From Dehalococcoidia bacterium (GTDB taxonomy: Bacteria; Chloroflexota; Dehalococcoidia; Lucifugimonadales; UBA3495), in assembly GCA_022823505.1 (NCBI GenBank), contig JAJEIA010000164.1, positions 1 through 43,691 on the forward strand: a DNA stretch of 43,691 nucleotides, written 5' to 3'. The translations under genes and the position numbers were made by a program. Below the pieces are notes generated by a model that searched no databases, had not been told where the DNA came from, and worked only from the letters and a program-made list of their open reading frames with translations. Each line of letters opens with the position of its first letter. Position 1 is the first letter of the stretch. Below are positions 33,199 to 40,564 of this stretch, piece by piece.

Positions 33199-34022
33199 CA
33201 CGCCAGCTCCTTGAGGGCTGCTTCGTACTCTTCAGCGTTGGGCGCCCGCCCGTGAAAGGCGGGGTTGTTTTCCATGAAACTGACGCCTTTGCCCTTCACG
33301 GTGTTGGCGATGATCGCGGTCGGCCCGCCTCCCGCTCCGGTTTCCAAAGCGCGCAGGACCTCGGCGTGCTCGTGCCCGTCGCAGGTAATGACGTTCCAAC
33401 CGAAGTCGCGCCACCGGTCGGCCAGGGGTTCCAGGGTCATCACCTCATCGGTGAATCGGTCGTTCTGGATCCGATTGCGGTCCACTATCGCCGTCAGGTT
33501 CGTGGCCCGGTGGTGGGCCGCCGACATCGCGGCTTCCCACACCTCGCCCTCCTGGCATTCGCCGTCGCCGAGCAGCGCGAACACCCGGTAGTCCCTGCCG
33601 TCCAGTCGCGCCGCCAGGGCGTGACCCAGCGCGAAGGAGAGCCCCATACCCAGCGAACCGGAGTTCATCTCAACACCCGGGGTCATCGGGTGGGCGTGTC
33701 CCTGCAGGAGACCGTCTGTTCTGCGGTATGAGGACAGCTCCTCCCGCCCGAAGTACCCGGCCATTGAAAGTGTAGAGTAAAATCCGGGTGAAGCGTGCCC
33801 CTTGCTGAGGATAAACCGGTCCCGATCCGGCCAAGCGGGATCTGCTGCGTCGTAACGCATCACCCCGAAATACAGCGCCACCAGAATGTCTATCTCTGAC
33901 AGTGAGCCGCCGGGGTGCCCGCTACCCGCCCCGTAGATCATCTCCAGGCTGTCGCGCCTCAACTGCAGGGACGTTGCCCGCATCTCCTCAACGGTCTGTA
34001 GCGGTTGATTGACTGCTGCCAA
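33198..34022 (-). CDS. Transketolase, N-terminal (TPP-binding) subunit
   Basis: Diphosphate-binding half of the split transketolase. I place the start at TTG 34022 (MAAVNQPLQTVEEMRATSLQ), preceded by AGGTGA, giving 274 residues. The longer frame to 34127 begins upstream of the promoter at 34069-34097, so it cannot be the start. Motifs are GSGHPGGSLSEID, SKGHASPGFYSTL, and the thiamine-diphosphate motif GDGECQEGEVWEAAM ending in a DRNRIQND segment. NTVKGKGVSFMENNPAFHG is near the end. The partner subunit overlaps it by 1 nt. Confidence 0.92.
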   Translation of the reverse strand: MAAVNQPLQTVEEMRATSLQLRRDSLEMIYGAGSGHPGGSLSEIDILVALYFGVMRYDAADPAWPDRDRFILSKGHASPGFYSTLSMAGYFGREELSSYRRTDGLLQGHAHPMTPGVEMNSGSLGMGLSFALGHALAARLDGRDYRVFALLGDGECQEGEVWEAAMSAAHHRATNLTAIVDRNRIQNDRFTDEVMTLEPLADRWRDFGWNVITCDGHEHAEVLRALETGAGGGPTAIIANTVKGKGVSFMENNPAFHGRAPNAEEYEAALKELA

Positions 34023-34068
34023 GACGTCACCTGCGATATAGGGAGGGATGATAATGCGAGCCGATAAG

Positions 34069-34097
34069 ATTATATTCCCGGCCTGTATGCCTGTCCA
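34069..34097 (-). promoter_or_regulatory. Promoter of the transketolase operon
   Basis: On the minus strand: TGGACA (34097-34092), a 17-nt spacer and a perfect TATAAT (34074-34069). Predicted start near 34062; leader about 40 nt to TTG 34022. Confidence 0.75.
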
Positions 34098-34207
34098 TAA
34101 GCCCGGCCGATACCAACGAACAGCCAAGCCCAGGGATCACCGGCGTGCAGTCATCGCAACACTGGTCTCACGTTTTCCGTATCCGGTTGGCAGCCGGTCG
34201 CCAAACG

Positions 34208-34236
34208 CTGGATGACGGCTGCGGGTGCACTATACT
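34208..34236 (+). promoter_or_regulatory. Possible promoter of the amidohydrolase-MUG operon
   Basis: TATACT at 34231-34236 is a good -10 (5 of 6), 17 nt after a poor CTGGAT at 34208. Start near 34243; leader about 36 nt. Confidence 0.35.
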
Positions 34237-34278
34237 GGTTTGACCGAGCACCACTGGAGAGCCGGTGAGCTGCTACTC

Positions 34279-35664
34279 ATGATCATAGACAGCCATTGCC
34301 ACATTCTGCCTCCGAATTTCGGCTCCCGCCACGACGAGTTGGCCGGGCGGGACGCTACCTATGCCACCCTGTTTCCCAAACCCGGCGCGCGTTTCGCGGA
34401 CATCGAATCGCTGCTGCGGGACATAGATGCTGCCGCAGTGGACCACGCAGTGGCCATGGGGTTTGGGTGGACCGACCGGGACCTTGCCCGGGAGGTGAAC
34501 GATTATTTGATCCGAGCAGCGGCGGCGAACCCGGACCGGATCACGGCATTCGCCTCCGTTAATCCGGAGTGGGGCGACGAGGCAGTTCGGGAGGCGTCGC
34601 GGTGCCTGGACGCCGGCGCCCGCGGAATCGGCGAAATTCATGCCGACAGCCAGCGGTTCGACATTACCGACCGCGCGGTCATGGACCCGCTGATGGCCCT
34701 CCTCAGCGCCCGCGACGTCCCCATCACGGTTCACGCCTCGGAACCAGTGGGTCACGAATATCCCGGCAAGGGTTCATCAACTCCCGACCGCTTGCTGCAA
34801 TTCGCGAAAAACTTTCCTGATAACCGTATGGTTTTCGCCCACCTGGGCGGCGGTCTTCCCTTCTACGCCGCCATGCCGGAGGTTGGCGAGGCCCTGCAAA
34901 ATATCTGGTACGATACCGCTGCGCTCCCCTTTCTGTATCGTCCGTCGGCAATCGTCGCGGCTGCAAAGACTGCCGGCGCCGATCGGTTGCTCTTTGGAAC
35001 CGACTACCCTTTGCTGACCCACCGCCGCGTGATTGACTGCGTTCGATCCGCGGACCTGTCCCAAGATGTGGTGGACGGCATAATGGGCGCCAACGCCGCC
35101 TTTCTGATCGACGTCGCCGAGCAACCCATGGAAACCCTTCCCGACTATCTGAGGCCGGGATTGGACATAGTTCTCATTGGCCTGAATCCGTCGACCCGTT
35201 CGGTTCGAGCTGGACATTATTTTGCCAACCCTCGCAACAGGTTCTGGTCGGCATTGTCCGCGGCCAATTTCGTTGGGCGGACCGTCGGTCCCGAAGACGA
35301 CGCCTCGCTGCTGGCCGAGGGCATCGGCTTCACCGACGTGGTCAAGCGCCCCACCGGCCAGGCTTCCGGCCTTGCGTCCGCCGATTACCGAAGGGACGCG
35401 CCCAGGCTGCGCGAAAAACTGCTGCGCCATGCTCCCAGGATCGCCTGCTTCCACGGGCTCACCGGTTATCGGGCCTATCTGCTCCACGGGGAGGGCATCA
35501 AGGCCGCCAGGAACATGGAACTGGGCCGGCAGGAGCTGATGATCGGCCCCAGCCGCGTGTTTGTCCTGCCCAACCCGAGCCCGGCCAACGCACGGTATTC
35601 CCTGGACGATCTGGTGGGTTGGTACCGGGAACTGGACCGCTGGCGCGTCGAGTTGACCTCGTGA
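34279..35664 (+). CDS. Fusion of a metal-dependent amidohydrolase with a MUG/TDG-family uracil-DNA glycosylase
   Basis: One frame of 461 residues from ATG 34279 (MIIDSHCHIL). Residues 1-282 are an amidohydrolase-2 TIM barrel with D4, H6, H8 (DSHCH), H152 (ITVHASEP), H188 (FAHLGGG) and D242 (FGTDYP). Residues 284-461 match mismatch-specific uracil/thymine-DNA glycosylase. GLNP at 301-304 corresponds to the GINPG motif with its asparagine, GHYFANPRNRFW at 312-323 is conserved, and NPSPANARY at 432-440 corresponds to NPSGLNA. The join is abrupt: the barrel ends at about FLIDVAEQP and Met284 (ATG 35128) looks like the start of a once-separate glycosylase. The next gene overlaps the stop by 4 nt. 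Whether both activities work is unknown. Confidence 0.88.
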   Translation: MIIDSHCHILPPNFGSRHDELAGRDATYATLFPKPGARFADIESLLRDIDAAAVDHAVAMGFGWTDRDLAREVNDYLIRAAAANPDRITAFASVNPEWGDEAVREASRCLDAGARGIGEIHADSQRFDITDRAVMDPLMALLSARDVPITVHASEPVGHEYPGKGSSTPDRLLQFAKNFPDNRMVFAHLGGGLPFYAAMPEVGEALQNIWYDTAALPFLYRPSAIVAAAKTAGADRLLFGTDYPLLTHRRVIDCVRSADLSQDVVDGIMGANAAFLIDVAEQPMETLPDYLRPGLDIVLIGLNPSTRSVRAGHYFANPRNRFWSALSAANFVGRTVGPEDDASLLAEGIGFTDVVKRPTGQASGLASADYRRDAPRLREKLLRHAPRIACFHGLTGYRAYLLHGEGIKAARNMELGRQELMIGPSRVFVLPNPSPANARYSLDDLVGWYRELDRWRVELTS

Positions 35665-36248
35665 CCGTCGGCTCCGAAACTCTCCGCACCTTCATCGCGC
35701 TGCCGTTGCCCGCAGAATGGGTCCAGCAACTGGCCGACACAATCGCGATGTTGAGTCGAGCGCTGCCCTCCGGCGTGCGCTGGGTTTCTCCGAGCGGCAT
35801 CCATCTGACCTTGAAATTCCTGGGACCAACCGACGCCCGGCTCGTACCGCGAATCATGGACGCCATCGGCGATAGCTTCGCCGATGCCAGTTCGCCGTTG
35901 TTATCGCTGTCGGTTTTGGGAACGTTTCCCGGCGGCAGGAACCCCCGGGTGATCTGGGCCGGTGTGTCCGGCGGTTCCGAAAGTTTGGACGACCTGCACC
36001 GGCGCGCCGAGCTGGCGGTCCAGGATCTTGGCTGGTCGGCGGACGGCCGCCCCTTCCGGCCCCACCTGACCCTGGGCCGAGTGCGGGATCGTGTCAGCCC
36101 CAGACAGCGTCAAGCCATCTTGGATGCCGTGGCGGGCGCGCGTATCCCGTCGATTCCCGGTTGGCGTCCCGATACCGTTCGCCTGTATCGCAGCGTGCTG
36201 ACGCCCCGGGGCGCCCAGTATTCCAGTCTTGGAGAGGTGCAAATCTGA
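35661..36248 (+). CDS. thpR: RNA 2',3'-cyclic phosphodiesterase
   Basis: 2H-phosphoesterase family (ThpR/LigT), which opens 2',3'-cyclic phosphates on RNA to 2'-phosphates. It has 195 residues from GTG 35661, which overlaps the preceding stop (GTGA). Both catalytic HxT motifs are visible: H48-L-T50 in IHLTLKFLG and H135-L-T137 in FRPHLTLGRV. The N-terminal RTFIALPLPAEW is typical. The stop overlaps the ATG of the AlkA-type gene by 1 nt. Placement between two DNA glycosylases in overlapping reading frames suggests one transcript for nucleic-acid repair or salvage. Confidence 0.93.
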   Translation: MTVGSETLRTFIALPLPAEWVQQLADTIAMLSRALPSGVRWVSPSGIHLTLKFLGPTDARLVPRIMDAIGDSFADASSPLLSLSVLGTFPGGRNPRVIWAGVSGGSESLDDLHRRAELAVQDLGWSADGRPFRPHLTLGRVRDRVSPRQRQAILDAVAGARIPSIPGWRPDTVRLYRSVLTPRGAQYSSLGEVQI

Positions 36249-37180
36249 TGGAAACGTCCCTGCTCACCACGGTCCGACCGGTTCCTCCCTACGACTTCGA
36301 ACTGACCGCCGGGCAGCCGAATTATTCCCGGGACCAGCAATTCAAGACCGAGGAATACGTGGATGGATGTTACCTCAGGCTCCTCGACCTGGGCGACAAC
36401 GTTGCCCTGGTGCGCGTCCGCTCCGTCGGGACGGTGGACCAGCCCGAGCTTGCGGTCGAGCTGACCGGCAACGACCTCACAAACGCTGACGCTGAGCGTG
36501 CGGGGAGGCAGATCACCTGGCTGCTGGGATGTGATCAGGATGTGCGGCCATTTTATGATTCGGTGACCGGTGATCCGGTGCTGGCCGACGTTGTCAACGA
36601 TTTCTACGGGTACCACAACACCCGCACCGCGTCCGTGTATGAGGCCCTGGTGCAGGCGGTGATGGGACAACAGATCGCGACCAACGTCGCCAGGATCATT
36701 CGCAGCCTACTGGTCGAGAACTATGGGGTCAGGGCGACGGTCGTCGACCGCGAGTGGTACGCCTTTCCTCGGGCCGAAGCCTTGGCCACCGCCGAGGTTG
36801 AGGATTTGCGTCAGCTGAAGCTCAGCTTCCGCAAGGCGGAGTACATCCAGGGCATCGCCCGCGCCGCGCTGGAATCAGGCGACGACTTTGAGGGCATGCA
36901 CCGTCTCGAAGACGACGAGGTGGTCAAGCGGATGGTGGCCATGCGGGGTGTCGGCCAGTGGACCGCCCAGTGGGTGCTGGTCCGCGCCCTGGCTCGGCCC
37001 GACGGCTTCCCCATCGGAGACCTTGCGTTGCGCCGAACCGTGAGCAGCCTTTATTTCGACGGAGACGAAATCGACGACAACCAGTTGCTCGCATTCTCCG
37101 AGCGTTGGTCGCCCTGGCGCTCCTACGCCACCTCGTACCTGTTCGCGGCGCTCCGCTCCGGTCGCATCGCCGGTTCCTGA
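36248..37180 (+). CDS. DNA-3-methyladenine glycosylase, AlkA-like (HhH-GPD family)
   Basis: Base-excision enzyme that removes alkylated purines. It has 310 residues from ATG 36248. The helix-hairpin-helix is at 232-240 (MRGVGQWTA) and the catalytic aspartate is D258 in FPIGDLALRR, equivalent to D238 of E. coli AlkA. An AlkA-type N-terminal domain of about 110 residues (PPYDFELTAGQPNYSRDQ onward) precedes the core, so it is closer to AlkA than to short HhH-GPD enzymes. GGAGAGG lies upstream. No Ada gene is adjacent. It converges with ffh 10 nt away with no clear terminator between. Confidence 0.93.
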   Translation: METSLLTTVRPVPPYDFELTAGQPNYSRDQQFKTEEYVDGCYLRLLDLGDNVALVRVRSVGTVDQPELAVELTGNDLTNADAERAGRQITWLLGCDQDVRPFYDSVTGDPVLADVVNDFYGYHNTRTASVYEALVQAVMGQQIATNVARIIRSLLVENYGVRATVVDREWYAFPRAEALATAEVEDLRQLKLSFRKAEYIQGIARAALESGDDFEGMHRLEDDEVVKRMVAMRGVGQWTAQWVLVRALARPDGFPIGDLALRRTVSSLYFDGDEIDDNQLLAFSERWSPWRSYATSYLFAALRSGRIAGS

Positions 37181-37190
37181 CGACCCGACA

Positions 37191-38516
37191 TCACCGGAGC
37201 ATTCGCATCAACCCCTTGGGGTTGTTGGAAAACTGGCGCATGAGCCGCTGGGTCTGCTTGAACTGATTGAGAACACGGTTCACGTCAGACGGGTTGGTGC
37301 CGCTGCCCAATGCAATGCGCCGCCGCCGGCTGCCCTTGATGATCTCCGGCTTTTCGCGCTCTTCCAGCGTCATCGACCGGATGATCGCCTCGGTCTTTTT
37401 CAGCTCCGACTCGTCCAGTTGGTCCTGCATCTTCTTGGTCTGGCGACCCAGCCCGGGCATCATTTCCATCACCGAAGCCAGGCCGCCCATCTTTTTCACG
37501 CCCTGGATCTGGTCCAGGAAATCGTCCAGTGTGAAAGACGCGGTGCGCATCTTGCGTTCCAGCTCCCGGGCCTTCTCCTCATCCACCGCTTCCTGCGCCC
37601 GCTCGATCAGGGTCAGCACGTCGCCCATGGCCAGGATTCGCGATGCCATTCGGTCCGGGTGGAACTGCTCTAACGCGTCGCTGCGCTCCCCGGTACCGAT
37701 GAACTTGATGGGCACGCCGGTGACCTTGGTGACCGACAGAGCAGCGCCCCCTCTGGCGTCGCCGTCCATCTTGGAAAGGATCAGTCCGTCTAGTCCGACG
37801 CGCTGGTTGAATTCCTCCGCCGCGTTGACGGCGTCCTGACCGGTCATTGCGTCCACTACCAGGACGGTCTGATGCGGAGACACCGCCTGTTTCACCTCTT
37901 CCAGTTCGGACATCAACTCATCATCGATGTGCAGGCGCCCGCCGGTGTCAACGATTGCCCACGTCAGAGCCAATTCGGTGGCGCGCCGCACTCCGGCGAT
38001 GGCAACCTGGGCTGGCGTCGAGGACGCCGGATCTTCGGAGTAGACCGGAATGTCCAACTGTTTGCCCAGCGTTTGCAGCTGCGTGATGGCCGCCGGGCGG
38101 CGCAGATCCGCAGCGATGAGCATCGGGCTGTGCTGCTGACGTTTCATCTGCAACGCCAGCTTGGCAGCCGTGGTCGTTTTGCCGGAACCCTGCAATCCCA
38201 CCAGCATCAGTACCGACGGCAACTGGCTGGCCGGCGTGAGCCGGTGGTCGCCAGCGCTCAAAACGGAGGTCAGTTCTTCGTGGACAATCTTGACCACCTG
38301 CTGGCCGGGCGACAGGCTTTCCAGAACCTCGCCGGTCAACGCGCGTTCCTTGACCGTAGCCACGAACTCCCGGGCGACGCGGAAATTCACGTCCGCCTCG
38401 AGCAGCGACCGGCGCACCTGGCCCAGCGCGTCGTCTATGTCCTTCTCCGTGAGCCGGCCCTTGCCCTGCAAACGGCTGAAAATCCCGGTCAATCGGTCGG
38501 TCAGATTGTCAAACAT
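37191..38516 (-). CDS. ffh: Signal recognition particle protein Ffh
   Basis: GTPase that carries nascent membrane proteins to the FtsY receptor with 4.5S RNA. It has 441 residues. The NG domain shows the P-loop GLQGSGKTT at 107-115, the AADLRRPAAITQLQTLG segment, and VDTGGRLH and LSKMDGDARGG. The M domain from about 300 includes the MGGLASVMEMMPGLG finger loop, the RNA-binding RRRRIALGSGTNPSDVNRVL helix-turn-helix and a methionine-rich end (MRQFSNNPKGLMRMLR). It lies 47 nt behind the ABC permease gene on the same strand and may share its transcript. Confidence 0.97.
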   Translation of the reverse strand: MFDNLTDRLTGIFSRLQGKGRLTEKDIDDALGQVRRSLLEADVNFRVAREFVATVKERALTGEVLESLSPGQQVVKIVHEELTSVLSAGDHRLTPASQLPSVLMLVGLQGSGKTTTAAKLALQMKRQQHSPMLIAADLRRPAAITQLQTLGKQLDIPVYSEDPASSTPAQVAIAGVRRATELALTWAIVDTGGRLHIDDELMSELEEVKQAVSPHQTVLVVDAMTGQDAVNAAEEFNQRVGLDGLILSKMDGDARGGAALSVTKVTGVPIKFIGTGERSDALEQFHPDRMASRILAMGDVLTLIERAQEAVDEEKARELERKMRTASFTLDDFLDQIQGVKKMGGLASVMEMMPGLGRQTKKMQDQLDESELKKTEAIIRSMTLEEREKPEIIKGSRRRRIALGSGTNPSDVNRVLNQFKQTQRLMRQFSNNPKGLMRMLR

Positions 38517-38563
38517 CCCGGTACACTCCCGTAGCCACTGCGCCCGTATTGGGGCTCACGGCA

Positions 38564-39643
38564 TCACTCCCAGCGGAACGTGCGGTTGGCTATGATGAAC
38601 GCTACCACAAGCCATACCGCCAGGCCCAGTAAATTAGGCCATTGCATCAATACCGTGTCCCCTTCCACGGTCATGCCCCGGATCGCCTCGACGAGATACG
38701 TCAGCGGCAAAAAATCGGTGACCCGCTGCAGGATACCGGGTAGGACATCGCGTGAAAAGAAAACGCCGGACAGGAACATCATGGGTAGCGACACGATGTT
38801 TGCCAATGGGGCTGCCTGTTGCTCCGTGCGCGCCCATCCGGACACTGCGAATCCCATGGCCAGGAACACCGCTCCGCCCATGGCGGCCGCCAACAGCACC
38901 GCGAAAAAGTTGCCGGCGAATTCCGCGCCGAACAGGAACACCGCCACTGCGGCCAGGATCACCGTCTGGATCACCACGACGATCAGCCGCGTGATCACCT
39001 GGGCGATCAGCAGCGAGGTTGGGTCCAGGGGCGTCGCCAGCAGTCGCCGCAGCACGCCTTCCCGCTTCATCGTCACGAAGCTGAACGCCACGCTGAACAG
39101 CCCCAACTGCATGATTGCCATCCCAATCACGCCGGGCATCAGGAAATCGATGTACCCGAGATCGCGGGCTTGCACCGCCTCTTCGGTCAACGTGACCACG
39201 CGCTCGGCGCCCGTGACGGCGAAGTTCAGCTCATCCACGGCGGACTGCATCACGGTCAGCCCCAGCCTCGCCTCGGTTTGCCGGCTCCCGTGGTACCACG
39301 CGACGATCTGGCTACCGCCCGGGGCCGAGGCCAGATCCTCCGGCAATACCACAACCAGGTCACGCTTTCCGTCGGCCAGCGCCGCGCGTTCCCCTTCTGC
39401 TGTCCCGTTCGCGATGCGCAGTGCGTCGATGCGGGAAAGCCCCTCAATGAAGTTTTTCGAGGCGTCGTTGCCCGCGTTATCCACGATGCCAACGTCGACC
39501 TTGCCCAGTTCGCCGAAGTTCAGCAAGCCGAAGATCACCATGATGACCAGGGGCAGAAAGAACGTCCAGAACATGGCCGCGCGGTCCCGCGCCCACATCT
39601 TGATGGACCACCAGGTCAGATAGACGGCCGGCCGCGCGAGCAC
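38564..39643 (-). CDS. ABC-2 type transporter permease
   Basis: Membrane part of an export ABC system, 359 residues. There is one N-terminal helix (MFWTFFLPLVIMVIFGLL), a long extracytoplasmic domain of about 150 residues, then five hydrophobic helices, the usual YhgE/ABC-2 layout. The EVQARDLGYIDFLMPG-type segment before helix 2 and the FLSGVFFSRDVLP loop are typical. The start codon is GTG 39643, 1 nt after the ATPase stop, with GGGAG 7 nt upstream. Substrate unknown; drug or lipid export is common for this class. Confidence 0.92.
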   Translation of the reverse strand: MLARPAVYLTWWSIKMWARDRAAMFWTFFLPLVIMVIFGLLNFGELGKVDVGIVDNAGNDASKNFIEGLSRIDALRIANGTAEGERAALADGKRDLVVVLPEDLASAPGGSQIVAWYHGSRQTEARLGLTVMQSAVDELNFAVTGAERVVTLTEEAVQARDLGYIDFLMPGVIGMAIMQLGLFSVAFSFVTMKREGVLRRLLATPLDPTSLLIAQVITRLIVVVIQTVILAAVAVFLFGAEFAGNFFAVLLAAAMGGAVFLAMGFAVSGWARTEQQAAPLANIVSLPMMFLSGVFFSRDVLPGILQRVTDFLPLTYLVEAIRGMTVEGDTVLMQWPNLLGLAVWLVVAFIIANRTFRWE

Positions 39644-39644
39644 G

Positions 39645-40436
39645 CTAAAACTCCCGAAGCGACCGGCCGGTCAGATCGAGGAAAACGTCTTCTAGCGTAG
39701 CCAGGCGCACCTCCTGCTCCCGGTGAAAACCCCGTGCAATCAGTTGGTCGATCAGTTGGGCCGGCGAAGCCATGGCAATGATTTTGCCGCTGTCCATCAC
39801 CGCCACGCGGTCGCACAACTCCTCGGCCTCCTCCATGTAATGCGTGGTCAGGACCACGGTCCGCCCTTCCTGCTTCCAGGTCTTGGCCAGGTCCCAGATC
39901 AATCGACGCGCCTGTGGGTCCAATCCCGTGGTCGGTTCGTCGAGGAACACCACGTCCGGGTTGTTGACCAGCGAGGCCGCGATGGCGAACCGCTGCTTCT
40001 GCCCGCCGGAAAGCGTGCGGAAGGATGCGGACCTGCGTTCCCCCAGGTCCACGGCCTCCAGCAACGGGTCCGGATCGACCTTCACGCGGTAGATGCTTCC
40101 CAGCATTCGCAGCAGTTCGGCGAGTTTCAGGTGCTCGAAGAAGGCGCTGCTCTGCAATTGCACGCCGATGTGCTGCTTTACCGCCTTCGGATTACTGCCC
40201 ACGTCGATTCCGGCAACGATTGCGCGACCACTGTCGGCGGAGCGCATTCCCTCGATGATCTCGACCGTGGTGGTCTTGCCGGATCCATTGGGTCCCAGCA
40301 GCGCGAAAACCTCGCCGCGCTCGACCTCGAAGGAGACGCCGTCAACGGCCTGGATGTCGCCGTAACGCTTTCGCAGTTCCTCAACAACTATGACGGGATC
40401 GGTTCCCTTGGCGGATCGAGTATTGGGGCCAGGCAT
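39645..40436 (-). CDS. ABC transporter ATP-binding protein
   Basis: Energises the ABC-2 permease next door. It has 263 residues with a complete nucleotide-binding set: Walker A GPNGSGKT at 48-55, Q-loop in GVQLQSSAFF, signature LSGGQKQR, Walker B VVFLDEP and the H-loop in VVLTTHYMEEAEE. About 15 extra polar residues precede the core (MPGPNTRSAKGTD). It is the first gene of the minus-strand operon and is divergent from sbcC. An extended -10 lies 25 nt upstream, leaving a leader of about 18 nt. Confidence 0.95.
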   Translation of the reverse strand: MPGPNTRSAKGTDPVIVVEELRKRYGDIQAVDGVSFEVERGEVFALLGPNGSGKTTTVEIIEGMRSADSGRAIVAGIDVGSNPKAVKQHIGVQLQSSAFFEHLKLAELLRMLGSIYRVKVDPDPLLEAVDLGERRSASFRTLSGGQKQRFAIAASLVNNPDVVFLDEPTTGLDPQARRLIWDLAKTWKQEGRTVVLTTHYMEEAEELCDRVAVMDSGKIIAMASPAQLIDQLIARGFHREQEVRLATLEDVFLDLTGRSLREF

Positions 40437-40460
40437 CGTAGGTATATTTCCTCACCGAAA

Positions 40461-40469
40461 ATTGTATCA
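40461..40469 (-). promoter_or_regulatory. Extended -10 promoter of the ABC exporter operon
   Basis: TGA-TACAAT on the minus strand; start near 40454. The identical 9-mer faces the other way at 40546-40554. Confidence 0.6.
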
Positions 40470-40545
40470 CTGCGAACGGCGCCATTCGGCCCGGCGGGGT
40501 CTGCTTGGGCGCGTTCAGGGCGTTGGGTAGACGTCCATTCGCGGG

Positions 40546-40554
40546 TGATACAAT
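40546..40554 (+). promoter_or_regulatory. Extended -10 promoter of sbcC
   Basis: TGA-TACAAT with predicted start near 40561, only about 4 nt before ATG 40565. This implies an essentially leaderless message. Confidence 0.55.
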
Positions 40555-40564
40555 CGGCGATACG

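Noticed and set aside
34225..34278. Earlier start of the amidohydrolase-MUG fusion at 34225
   Set aside because: That ATG precedes the likely promoter -10 at 34231, and the 18 extra residues are not family-like. ATG 34279 gives the usual MIIDSHCH opening.
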